The notes below the pieces were generated by a model, which was not told the DNA's origin, searched no databases, and worked only from the letters and a program-made list of their open reading frames with translations. Position numbers and translations under genes: made by a program. Below are positions 9,548 to 17,018 of a stretch of DNA of 64,000 bases, in pieces (positions within the stretch are counted from its first letter, which is position 1; each line of letters opens with the position of its first letter). Source of the DNA: [Clostridium] innocuum (GTDB taxonomy: Bacteria; Bacillota_I; Bacilli_A; Erysipelotrichales; Erysipelotrichaceae). The stretch is from contig CP048838.1 in the NCBI GenBank assembly GCA_012317185.1, positions 3,472,001 through 3,536,000 of the forward strand. Reading direction: 5' to 3'.

Positions 9548-9640
9548 ATTAAGATAAGGTTCGTCTACATGCAATAAACCCCTGATCTTAATGAGGCAGG
9601 AGAGGGTGTATGTCAATAAGATATATGCCCCTTTTCTTTT
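9548..9640 (+). promoter_or_regulatory. attenuator-like leader of the recombinase gene
   Basis: The leader has two hairpins. ATTAAGAT (9548-9555) pairs perfectly with ATCTTAAT (9585-9592), exposing a 29-base loop that contains GCAATAAACCCC (9571-9582). A second stem (9604-9613 with 9621-9630) followed by CTTTTCTTTT (9631-9640) is an intrinsic terminator ahead of the gene. ATCTTA (9585-9590) can instead pair with TAAGAT (9617-9622), which would break both structures, so the arrangement looks like a switch. The loop is exactly complementary to GGGGTTTATTGC at 11178-11189 in the downstream small RNA candidate. Structures are hand-folded. Confidence 0.55.
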
Positions 9641-9684
9641 CGCTCGAACATATTACCCTCTGTGCAAATGGAGGAAAATAAAAA

Positions 9685-11082
9685 ATGAAAACAACAATGA
9701 TGTATTCACAGCGAAATGAAGTTATCGATACGAAGTATTTAACAAAACTTAGAGAAGAAAGAACGAAGAATACAGCATTAGTAAAAAAGAGAGCAGTCTA
9801 TGCTCGTGTATCTACCCGGGAGCAGGCTCTAACCGGTTATGGAATTGATGCACAACTGTCAAACATAATGAATAAGTTACAGGCAGACGGCATCGATATC
9901 AATACTGTGGAAGTTTATATAGATGATGGGTTCAGTGCAAAATCATTGAATAGACCTGCTATGCAAAGACTTCTGAAGGACATACTGGATGACAAAGTAA
10001 ACGAGGTCCTCATATACAAGCTGGATCGCTTGGCACGGAATGTCATCGATACATACGAGCTGTTGCAATTTTTTATCGATCAAAAGTGTGAATTGAAAGC
10101 AGTCGTGGACAATCTGGATATTCACAGTGCGAATGGAAGACTATTAGTGGGAGTACTGGCAATCATTGCGCAATGGGAACGCGAAGTGATCAAAGAAAGA
10201 GCTTCCGATGCGAATGAGGAGATGTTGAATCAAGGAAAGTATCCCTTTGGTCAAGTTCCATTTGGTTATAATCGGGATCCTGAAGGATATCTGCATATCG
10301 ATCTTCAAGCAGCGGAATATATCAGATATTGTTTCGAACTGGCAATGAGTGGAAATACGATGAAAGAAATAGAGCATATAGCACCATTGAAGTATCCGGA
10401 GTTCCAAAAGAAAGCAGAGGTGATACGAAATATGTTGTTGCGAACGATAAACTATGGTGTATATGAATTTGAAGATAAGGAATATGAGTTACCGGGAATC
10501 GTTTCCAAAAGAACATATGAGAAGGCGAAAAGAATGATATACAAGCGTTACAAGGAAACAGATCCTAGTAAATATTATTTTGGAAACAAAATCACAGATA
10601 CATGTGGAAAAATCTGTGAGCGAAAAAGCACATCAAAAAAGTTAAAGGAAGGTGTAAAAAAATACTATTACTATGTTTGTCCAGAGTGTCAAAAGCGGAT
10701 ATCACAGGATAGGATCGTAGAGGCAACCTTATCAAGGATTGCGGTATACGCAAGAGAGCAGCAGGAGATGAAAAGTCAAAATTATTTATATCGAAGACTA
10801 CGTACATTGGATAAAAAAACAAAAAATGCATATCAAGATTACGTTTCAGCAAAGATCGATGCAAAGGTTTATGGTATGTTGGTCAATAAGCTGGAAGAAG
10901 AAAAAGAAAAGATCATGAAAAAATTATCAATAAAAACTACAGGTCGGGATATGAATACAGAAAAGTGGAGCAGTATGAGTGATAAAGAACGCAAAAACTA
11001 CATAGAATACTATGTAAAAGAGATCATTGTGGACACATCACTAAAAGCAGCCATCTCAATAGAATTCAATGAAGAAGCTTAA
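9685..11082 (+). CDS. large serine recombinase (site-specific integrase/resolvase family)
   Basis: A 465-residue serine recombinase that cuts and rejoins DNA through a 5'-phosphoserine link. After a 40-residue N-terminal extension comes the catalytic resolvase domain with the nucleophile Ser43 in YARVSTREQA and the conserved KLDRLARN and REVIKERAS segments. Next are a recombinase domain (PFGQVPFGYNRDPEG) and a Cys-containing zinc-ribbon-like region (CGKIC...CPEC, about residues 310-340), then a lysine/glutamate-rich coiled-coil segment. The ATG lies behind GGAGG. It is intact while the flanking phage and IS genes are broken, suggesting that it is the surviving integrase of a lost element or a separate later arrival. 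Confidence 0.9.
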   Translation: MKTTMMYSQRNEVIDTKYLTKLREERTKNTALVKKRAVYARVSTREQALTGYGIDAQLSNIMNKLQADGIDINTVEVYIDDGFSAKSLNRPAMQRLLKDILDDKVNEVLIYKLDRLARNVIDTYELLQFFIDQKCELKAVVDNLDIHSANGRLLVGVLAIIAQWEREVIKERASDANEEMLNQGKYPFGQVPFGYNRDPEGYLHIDLQAAEYIRYCFELAMSGNTMKEIEHIAPLKYPEFQKKAEVIRNMLLRTINYGVYEFEDKEYELPGIVSKRTYEKAKRMIYKRYKETDPSKYYFGNKITDTCGKICERKSTSKKLKEGVKKYYYYVCPECQKRISQDRIVEATLSRIAVYAREQQEMKSQNYLYRRLRTLDKKTKNAYQDYVSAKIDAKVYGMLVNKLEEEKEKIMKKLSIKTTGRDMNTEKWSSMSDKERKNYIEYYVKEIIVDTSLKAAISIEFNEEA

Positions 11083-11125
11083 ATTGAAAAAAATAAAAAA
11101 AAGACCTAAGTAACGAGTCGAACTA

Positions 11126-11153
11126 TTGACATATATTTTATATGTGTTAGAAT
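11126..11153 (+). promoter_or_regulatory. strong sigma-A promoter of a small RNA candidate
   Basis: A consensus TTGACA at 11126-11131, a 16-base spacer, and TAGAAT at 11148-11153. No open reading frame with a ribosome binding site follows before the terminator at 11281. Confidence 0.7.
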
Positions 11154-11159
11154 ATAGAT

Positions 11160-11303
11160 ATAGAGTGAAATAGTAATGGGGTTTATTGCTCTGAAGGTAA
11201 AGAAGTTGATTTAAAGCTAATATTGGAAAAGGGAAAGTTCTCCTTTAGCAAAGGGCAACCCACCATGATAGATCAGAAGAGATTCCTAACGGAATCTTTT
11301 TTT
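11160..11303 (+). ncRNA. candidate structured small RNA downstream of the recombinase
   Basis: A transcript of roughly 145 bases is bounded by a consensus promoter and a strong terminator and has no coding capacity. Hand folding gives a long-range helix: ATGG (from 11176) with CCAT (near 11263), then GGTT with AACC, TTGCT with AGCAA, and AAGG with CCTT. These enclose an A-rich interior. The 5' strand contains GGGGTTTATTGC (11178-11189), a perfect 12-base complement of the recombinase leader loop. It could regulate the recombinase by antisense pairing, or it could be an unrelated structured RNA. I do not recognise a known family. Confidence 0.5.
11281..11303 (+). terminator. intrinsic terminator of the small RNA candidate
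   Basis: GATTCC (11281-11286), TAAC loop, GGAATC (11291-11296), then seven T. It is a compact, convincing rho-independent terminator. Confidence 0.85.
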
Positions 11304-11323
11304 GTGCTTTGTTTAAATGGTAT

Positions 11324-11384
11324 AAAAAAATAAGCCGATTCCACATCTTCAGCAGGAGAAAATACGGGAATACGGCTTTTTTAT
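11324..11384. terminator. bidirectional terminator downstream of the ABC ATPase
   Basis: AAGCCG-ATTCC (11332-11342) pairs with GGGAAT-A-CGGCTT (11366-11378). It is flanked by an A-run on the left and a T-run on the right, so it can stop transcripts from either side. It mainly serves the leftward ABC ATPase gene. Confidence 0.75.
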
Positions 11385-11394
11385 TTCATCCTAT

Positions 11395-12450
11395 TTATTT
11401 CATCTTATATATACGATTTTGCGTACAGGCATCGAACAGAAGTACATATTCCCAGTCAATCCAGAACCGGATATTCTCCATGCGCTGATGGATATGGGAA
11501 GTATCTGACTTCATAATAACGACTCCCTCTTCATATTGGATATGATAATACACCTGCTCACCGGACTGTTCAACCAATACAATGCTGCCGCATATACCAC
11601 CTGTTGATACCTCAATGACATGTTCACAACGCACCGCCAGTATTACGGAAAGATTTTTATCCTCTGACAGCCATGGTATCTTCTGCTCATGAAAGAGAAG
11701 CTCCCCTTGTGCAAGGACTGCTGTAAACTGATTGATATCATATACACCTAAAAAAGAGGCAGTAAACAGATTGATTGGATTTTGATAAATGGCAATCGGA
11801 TTTCCCATTTGCTGAATCTCTCCATCCTTCATAATAATCAGAATATCCGCCAGTGTCATTGCTTCCATTTGATCATGAGTTACATAAAGAAAGGTGGCAT
11901 TGTTTTTCTGATACAGCTGCGCAATTTCAATTCGAAGCTGTGTCTTAAGTCTCGCATCAAGAGAACTCAGAGGCTCATCCATCAGAAACAACGACGGTTT
12001 TCTTATGAGTGCACGGGCAATCGCACAACGCTGTTTTTGCCCACCTGATAAATCACGCGCTTTGCGTTCCAGTAAGTCACAGATACCCAGCACTTCACAT
12101 ATCTGATAGACAGCTTCCTTTATATCCTGCTGCTTCATTCCGCTGTGAGCAAGACCGAAGGTTATATTCTCAAAAACACTCATATGAGGAAACAATGCAG
12201 CTTCCTGAAATACCATGGAGATACTTCTCTGAGCAGGTGTTTTCTGATTGACAAGCTGATCATCAATATATATTTCTCCTGAATCCGGAGTCAGAAATCC
12301 TGCGACAAGCTGAAGCAATGTCGTTTTCCCACACCCGGATGGACCTGCAAGCACAATAAAGCTTTTTTCCGAGAGCTCGAGATGAAAATCGCGTACTGCC
12401 TTAATATCCCCATAGGATTTTGTTATATTTTTCAATAAGAGTTTACTCAT
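11395..12450 (-). CDS. carbohydrate ABC transporter ATP-binding protein (MsmX/UgpC type)
   Basis: The ATPase of a CUT1-type sugar importer (351 residues). It shows Walker A GPSGCGKTT, Q-loop VFQEAALF, signature LSGGQKQR, Walker B LFLMDEPLSSLDA and the switch His in VTHDQ. A C-terminal TOBE/MalK-like regulatory region follows. The ATG at 12448-12450 is preferred to an upstream frame extension because GGAGAG lies just before it. No permease or binding-protein gene is nearby, so it is probably a multitask ATPase serving several importers, as MsmX does in Bacillus (established for MsmX; inferred here). Confidence 0.88.
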   Translation of the reverse strand: MSKLLLKNITKSYGDIKAVRDFHLELSEKSFIVLAGPSGCGKTTLLQLVAGFLTPDSGEIYIDDQLVNQKTPAQRSISMVFQEAALFPHMSVFENITFGLAHSGMKQQDIKEAVYQICEVLGICDLLERKARDLSGGQKQRCAIARALIRKPSLFLMDEPLSSLDARLKTQLRIEIAQLYQKNNATFLYVTHDQMEAMTLADILIIMKDGEIQQMGNPIAIYQNPINLFTASFLGVYDINQFTAVLAQGELLFHEQKIPWLSEDKNLSVILAVRCEHVIEVSTGGICGSIVLVEQSGEQVYYHIQYEEGVVIMKSDTSHIHQRMENIRFWIDWEYVLLFDACTQNRIYKMK

Positions 12451-12577
12451 GCACATCTCTCCATATTCCACATTAAGTGTAGCCGAAGAAAACAAAAAAA
12501 GCAACCTTGTCGAGCAAAGCTGCTGTTCTTGTAATCCCCCATTCGTATTGATTTTGTAAACAGTATCAGTTTATTTA

Positions 12578-12772
12578 CTAAGAGTGTACATGAGAATAAA
12601 CGGGCTTGGGGAAGACCATTTTCACAATCTCCATCAATACGATTCCCATATGATCACCGAAGTGATCCCCAGTGTCTCGAAGCCCACCCTCTTCAAGACA
12701 CCTATATGTTACTAGAAATAGTGAATTTATACAATGGATTTCACGCAAGTTGACATTTAATAAAAATTTTGG
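12578..12772 (-). repeat. possible dispersed intergenic element, open on the minus strand
   Basis: Between a TAA near 12772 and a TAG at 12578-12580 the minus strand is open for about 60 codons, including stretches such as CLEEGGLRDTGDHFGDHMG and VLMEIVKMVFPKPVYSHVHS. The plus strand is also partly open here. There is no ribosome binding site. It holds nested hairpins (GATCAC-CGAA-GTGATC at 12652-12667; GTGTCT...AGACAC around 12674-12702). This combination of protein-like sequence, both strands open and stems is typical of dispersed repeats. Other copies cannot be checked within this window. Confidence 0.3.
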
Positions 12773-12784
12773 CGATTATTACAG

Positions 12785-12806
12785 TTTTTCAAGAAAACCG
12801 TCAACT
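12785..12806. repeat. 22-bp direct repeat, distal copy, left of the peptide gene
   Basis: TTTTTCAAGAAAACCGTCAA plus CT. It matches the sequence at 13115-13138, which spans the stop codon of the HTH/TPR regulator, with two small differences. The pair brackets the peptide gene, as if a second regulator 3' end once lay here. Confidence 0.6.
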
Positions 12807-12824
12807 CGGGCTGTAAAAGAAAAA

Positions 12825-12843
12825 ACTTCTTATGAAAAGAAGT
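12825..12843 (-). terminator. terminator of the secreted peptide gene
   Basis: Read leftward, ACTTCTT-TTCAT-AAGAAGT is followed by a run of T (A-run at 12818-12824 on the plus strand). It ends the short transcript of the peptide gene. Confidence 0.7.
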
Positions 12844-12855
12844 AGTTTTCAAGTA

Positions 12856-12981
12856 TTAGATTTTAACGTTTACATATCCGCCGCCACTTGCTACTGTAAA
12901 TCCCTTATTTGTATCTACAGCTAAAAAGAACGCACTTGCTAATCCCAGACTACATAAACTTGCAATCAATAATTTTTTCAT
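12856..12981 (-). CDS. putative secreted signalling peptide precursor (PapR/SHP-like)
   Basis: A 41-codon gene, too short for most gene finders. It starts MKKLLIASLCSLGLASAFFL, a classic positively charged and hydrophobic secretion signal, followed by AVDTNKGFTVASGGGYVNVKI less the last few residues of the leader. The start and hydrophobic core closely resemble PapR of Bacillus cereus. It lies about 150 bases downstream of an HTH/TPR regulator on the same strand, with its own sigma-A promoter (13037-13065), an AAGG ribosome binding site and its own terminator. By analogy with RRNPP systems the C-terminal end, perhaps around SGGGYVNVKI, would be the mature pheromone imported to bind the regulator (inference). 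Alternative: a small secreted toxin or bacteriocin. Confidence 0.68.
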   Translation of the reverse strand: MKKLLIASLCSLGLASAFFLAVDTNKGFTVASGGGYVNVKI

Positions 12982-13036
12982 TACTTTTGCCTTGATATTC
13001 TATTAAGACCATATGCATATCATCTCTGACATAAGA

Positions 13037-13084
13037 ATGATATGTTAAAAATTGATTTAACTCAATAGAATCGGCTTAAGTTAA
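13037..13084 (-). promoter_or_regulatory. promoter and candidate operator of the peptide gene
   Basis: Read leftward: TTGAGT (complement of 13060-13065), 17-base spacer, TATCAT (complement of 13037-13042). An inverted repeat TTAACT (13057-13062) with AGTTAA (13079-13084) overlaps the -35 region and is a candidate binding site for the upstream regulator. Confidence 0.6.
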
Positions 13085-13114
13085 TGTTTATATTGAAAAT
13101 CTGGTTTTAAGATA

Positions 13115-13138
13115 CTTTTCAAGAAAAACCATCAACTT
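13115..13138. repeat. direct repeat copy at the regulator stop codon
   Basis: This copy, CTTTTCAAGAAAAACC then ATCAACTT, includes the final codons and TGA stop of the regulator (13132-13134). Its partner at 12785-12806 has no regulator attached. Confidence 0.6.
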
Positions 13139-14376
13139 AATTTGGTATTTAAAAAATGTTCAAAATAATGCAAACTTTTATAATGACCTGTTCGTTCAAC
13201 TAGTTTGGTTAATTCAAATCTGAAAATATCTATATCAATATCATCTGTTATTTTAGGAAGAATTCTCTTGATAATAAAGTTTTGTTTTACAAAATCCGGA
13301 ACATTTTCATCAAGACTAAAATATTTATACATCATTCGTATTTCTATAGGATAACCAGATAATACACCTTTTTCTATAACAGGCATTTTTATCGGTAAAT
13401 CCAAATGATTTTGACAATCTGCTATATAAATCAAATGCGGTACAAAAACTCCATCATAATAATCTAGCATCAAATTGAAATATTCTAATGCTTTTTCATA
13501 ATCTTTTCTGTGATGATAGTAAGATGCTATATTTGAATATAATTCATAAATTTTTATATTCGGTATCTCATTTCCTTTTAAGATTTCATTCACTTCATTA
13601 ACAACACTGTCAATTCCTTTATTTGATGCATAACTATACATTATTATTTCATAATTATAAACATCTATAAGTCTAATAAAATTCTTACTTTGTCTAAATA
13701 TGCATTTAAGTTCGCTTATCATCGTAAACATCTCAAGGTATTCTTCACTCACTAAATAATAATGTAAAACGATAATTTTTAAACAACTTAAATTAACATT
13801 TAATAGATTTAATTTTTCAATCAGGTTATAGTACTTCTTTAAATCTGTTTTGCACTCGATCTTCAATTTAGCAAATAATAAAACTTTGAATACATCATTC
13901 CAAACAAACACATCATTATTAAGTAAGCCTTCATAAACGTATATTCGTTTCTCATTTATCAATATGTCTGATTTATAATAATTATATAAATCCTTCAATA
14001 TATAGTAAAATTCACCATAATATACATATCCTTTGAAATTTTCTAACAATCTTATTCCTCTATTACATGCATGTAATAAGGATTGTATTTGAAAATACTC
14101 AATATCTCTTAAAATCCCTTTAATCAGCTTTTCTATTTCATCATCAACAATTGGAAACTCACCAAATTTCAAATCCAGCTTATCCAACAATTCAATATAA
14201 ACATTCTCAGATCTGCTCAATCCGCCAGCTTCGATATTCTTTAACGTATTTATACTGCAAATGCCATCACAAAATTTCTTCAGAGTAAAACTATTTTGTG
14301 TATTACCCCGCCGTTCTTCTCTGTAAATGCCAATCAGTTTACCGATAACTGATAATCTATCTCTACTAACATTCAT
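13132..14376 (-). CDS. HTH/TPR transcriptional regulator (Rgg/PlcR/RRNPP-like)
   Basis: A 414-residue cytoplasmic regulator. The N-terminal 65 residues form an XRE-type helix-turn-helix of the Rgg style (FTLKKFCDGICSINTLKNIE). The rest is helical with a recognisable TPR unit (YELYSNIASYYHHRKDYEKA). This is the domain order of peptide-binding RRNPP regulators, in which the TPR domain binds an imported peptide. The ATG at 14374-14376 is preferred because AGGG sits seven bases upstream; an upstream GTG at 14400 is less well placed. The gene is strikingly AT-rich beside its neighbours, suggesting transfer. It is followed by a small secreted peptide gene, supporting a quorum-sensing role (inference). 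No oligopeptide permease is present here. Confidence 0.78.
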   Translation of the reverse strand: MNVSRDRLSVIGKLIGIYREERRGNTQNSFTLKKFCDGICSINTLKNIEAGGLSRSENVYIELLDKLDLKFGEFPIVDDEIEKLIKGILRDIEYFQIQSLLHACNRGIRLLENFKGYVYYGEFYYILKDLYNYYKSDILINEKRIYVYEGLLNNDVFVWNDVFKVLLFAKLKIECKTDLKKYYNLIEKLNLLNVNLSCLKIIVLHYYLVSEEYLEMFTMISELKCIFRQSKNFIRLIDVYNYEIIMYSYASNKGIDSVVNEVNEILKGNEIPNIKIYELYSNIASYYHHRKDYEKALEYFNLMLDYYDGVFVPHLIYIADCQNHLDLPIKMPVIEKGVLSGYPIEIRMMYKYFSLDENVPDFVKQNFIIKRILPKITDDIDIDIFRFELTKLVERTGHYKSLHYFEHFLNTKLS

Positions 14377-14422
14377 ATATATCCCTGCCTTTAACTTCAC
14401 TCTCTAGTAATGCTACTCATAT

Positions 14423-14451
14423 ATTATAGAGGTTATTTCCAATATTTGGAA
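14423..14451 (-). promoter_or_regulatory. promoter and palindromic operator of the HTH/TPR regulator
   Basis: Read leftward: TTCCAA (complement of 14446-14451), 17-base spacer, TATAAT (complement of 14423-14428). A perfect palindrome TTCCAA-TAT-TTGGAA (14437-14451) covers the -35 element and spacer, a position suited to autorepression. Confidence 0.6.
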
Positions 14452-14587
14452 GTTAAAATCACATAAATGTCACATTCTTACTTCTTTACTATAGCTTTTC
14501 ACCGATTATTGTCAAAAAGATAGTAAATCGCCGATGATTAAAGGTTAGCTAATGCCTCTTATCGCTTCTGTAATGTATGCAGAAAAA

Positions 14588-14607
14588 GAGCTGTGATGAA
14601 ACAGCCC
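14588..14607 (-). terminator. terminator downstream of the Rpn pseudogene
   Basis: Read leftward: GGGCTGT, a six-base loop, ACAGCTC and a T-run (A-run at 14583-14587). It ends transcription of the broken Rpn gene before the regulator promoter. Confidence 0.6.
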
Positions 14608-14632
14608 TTTAAAATATTGTGGGTATAGCTTT

Positions 14633-15658
14633 TTAGGATAGTTGTAGAGATTGCAAAATCGCAGGTCGAATATCATCTTCAACATCCAGTATATTCATAG
14701 CATCCACCGCACTGACATCGATTTTCTGCATCAGTTTTTTTACATAAACTAGTGTTGCTTCCACTTTTCCCTCTTCCTTGCCTCTTTGCTCAATGAAATC
14801 GCTAAAGTTGCACATCGTCATGACCTCCTGATCTATCTCCTTCTCCATTAGTATACCATACGTCTTCTGTAATTGTTCCATTTTATCCTCTATAACGAGA
14901 TTTTTTATAAACAAAATCTTTAACAGCTCTAAAAGCCTCTGCTTGTTCTCATCCTCCTGCTCTACCGCATTCGGAATATCCTGCGCTTTTCGTATGCCTT
15001 CCTTCTTTGGATACACCATGACCGCTGTGAGCAAGTCATAGTCCTCCCTTTCGGCATGCCATATCTTTGTTTCACATGTTTCCTGTATCTTATAGGTGTT
15101 GATGACATCATTCTTTTGATTGTTATGTCCGATACAGATCCAGATGGAACAGACCTTTTTGATCCTGTCATAATCCGAATGCTGAAATCCATCCTTTGGA
15201 TGCTTCTGTCTTGCCATCAATCTACTGCAATAATACAAAGCACGCTTGATCAGAGGATAACCGGGATCATCCTTTGCCTAGCTTTCCAGATTGATGATCA
15301 TGCGAACTTTCTTATCCGCAGGTGTGCTCTTCTCGGCTTTCTTCTGCTTCATGGGGATTGTCGCCTCGAACTGAATATCGTATTTGATCTGTGCCCCCGG
15401 TATGGCTTCATCCGTGACCTCAACCTGCTGATCATCGATATATTCACAGTCTGCTGTGTTTATAGAAGACATTTCGATATAGGACGGTATGTCCTCCAGT
15501 GGAATATCTGCGTATTCCGGAATACAGCCCTTCATCACATAGGCGAGAATCTGCTTGTTTGATAATAGCTTTTTACAGTACATGTCATATTTCTTTTTAT
15601 TATCATAGCAGCTAATCATAGCTGCTGCTTCTGTTTTCATTTTTGTTGTCATAATCAT
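14633..15658 (-). pseudogene. Rpn-family PD-(D/E)XK nuclease/transposase, interrupted by a TAG
   Basis: One continuous reading frame of about 340 codons is interrupted once, by a TAG at 15278-15280. Read through, it is a complete Rpn-type (recombination-promoting nuclease, PF12784-like) protein. It has an N-terminal region ending KVRMIINLES, the stop, then AKDDPGYPLIKRALYYCSR, a middle DYDLLTAVMVYPKKE region and a C-terminal part with helical DFIEQRGKEEGK. Relatives have an E-x-Q motif in the nuclease core, and the stop replaces precisely the expected Gln, consistent with a single CAG to TAG change. The upstream ORF starts with ATG at 15658. Unless the stop is suppressed, the protein is inactive. 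Confidence 0.8.
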
Positions 15659-16138
15659 ATCCTTTCTTTCTCCTATTGCTATCTGTACTTTAAGGATATG
15701 ATCCGGTGGTGCTCTTGCTCTGCTGTTGTTTTTATTAGCATATAGAGGTTCCTGCTGTTTCGTATCATACGCAGGAACGGATGCAACAAAAACAAGGCAG
15801 TCCTTACCGCCGACAAGCGGTGTTCAGCTGCTGTAAGCTACTTAATAATTGTAAGGAAGGAATGAAAGCATAAGAAAAAACACTTCTAGCAAGCGGTTGA
15901 GCTACCGAAAGGCCGGGGCTTTTGCGGATGAATACCATGTGAATGCAATGTATTATTTATATAGTTTCTCATAGACCGACCTCTCCTTTTTTTGTATCTA
16001 CAGTGTAGCATATCCCCTGTCAAAAATACAGAAAATTCTATAAAATCTCTATGTCATAAAAGAAGTGAAAAGCTAGTTTTCTGCCTCACTGTAAAAAAAG
16101 CACCCACCTGGATGCCAATATACGTTCGCAGTCTTGTT
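15659..16138. other. gene-free stretch with hairpins
   Basis: No convincing gene is seen. GTTCCTGC (15748-15755) and GCAGGAAC (15771-15778) form a perfect 8-bp stem, and ACCGC-CGACAA-GCGGT follows near 15807-15822. These could be a leader structure or decayed repeat sequence upstream of the Rpn gene. The Rpn promoter presumably lies here, but no consensus is clear. Confidence 0.35.
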
Positions 16139-16969
16139 TTAACCATTCGCTTCATTTTTCACCAGAAAGATATGCAAATACTCCATCGGCTGTACAACCT
16201 TGGAAATGATACGGTATATATAACCGGCTTCCTCCAGACTGCCTTCCAGAGGAAGCCCCTGTGTTATAACTGCATTCATGCTTCTGTATGTCAATATATC
16301 ATATAGAAAGCTGTTCTTTTCCTTCAGTAGCGAAATCATCTGCTTTGCCTGTTCAAAATCCTCCTCCTTCATAAGATAAAGAAATCGAATAAAACAGCAA
16401 AACGCATCATTCCTTCGATATTTATCAAGCAGCTCTCTGCAGGACTCCAGCTCCTCAAAATACAACGCAATGCTCATGAGATAGTGCCGCACCTGAAACA
16501 GATCCTCGGGATTCAGATTTAAAATCTCCTGAAACTGTCTTTGCGCCTTCCTCATATATCCGGCCTCGTACAAAGATGCCGCATAAGCGAACTTGATATG
16601 AAACAACGGCTTTGCTTCATCAAATTCAAAAAAATCAGATGCATCCCGCAGAAAAAAATCCTTTCCCAGATTCATAGTTGCCAGCTCCATGCCCTCTTTC
16701 AGCATACCGAGCTTTCTGTACATATTCTGTTCATTGATTCCCAGCACTAGGTAAGCCTCGATACAGTCTGTGCAAATCCCCAGCGCTTCTCTTGCAATCG
16801 TCTGTTTCTTTTGCGAGCTGCGGCAGTGATTGGCTTCCTCCAGCTTTTTCAGTGCGTCGCGATACGTATTCTGATTTGTATCCTTTACCGGATGTGTTTC
16901 ATCCAGAAAGGCATCCAGTGTCATCTGGAAGGTAATGCCGATATCTGTTGTATCTGAAATATGATTCAT
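16139..16969 (-). CDS. TPR-like repeat protein of unknown function
   Basis: A 276-residue, helix-rich cytoplasmic protein with TPR-like repeats. The clearest are CIEAYLVLGINEQNMYRKLG and KFAYAASLYEAGYMRKAQRQ followed by FQEILNLNPEDLFQVRHYL. No signal peptide or enzyme motif is visible. TPR arrays mediate protein-protein contacts. It follows the CpXC gene by 49 bases on the same strand and is probably co-transcribed with it. The partner and process are not recognisable. Confidence 0.6.
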   Translation of the reverse strand: MNHISDTTDIGITFQMTLDAFLDETHPVKDTNQNTYRDALKKLEEANHCRSSQKKQTIAREALGICTDCIEAYLVLGINEQNMYRKLGMLKEGMELATMNLGKDFFLRDASDFFEFDEAKPLFHIKFAYAASLYEAGYMRKAQRQFQEILNLNPEDLFQVRHYLMSIALYFEELESCRELLDKYRRNDAFCCFIRFLYLMKEEDFEQAKQMISLLKEKNSFLYDILTYRSMNAVITQGLPLEGSLEEAGYIYRIISKVVQPMEYLHIFLVKNEANG

Positions 16970-17018
16970 ATAGAGTCCCTCATCATTTCCCTTATTATAT
17001 GCCAGTTCCCTATATTAC

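Noticed and set aside
9571..11189. Terminal inverted repeats of a transposon around the recombinase
   Set aside because: The 12-bp inverted pair is real, but there are no flanking target duplications, and both copies lie in transcribed, structured regions. Antisense pairing or recombination sites are more plausible than transposon ends.
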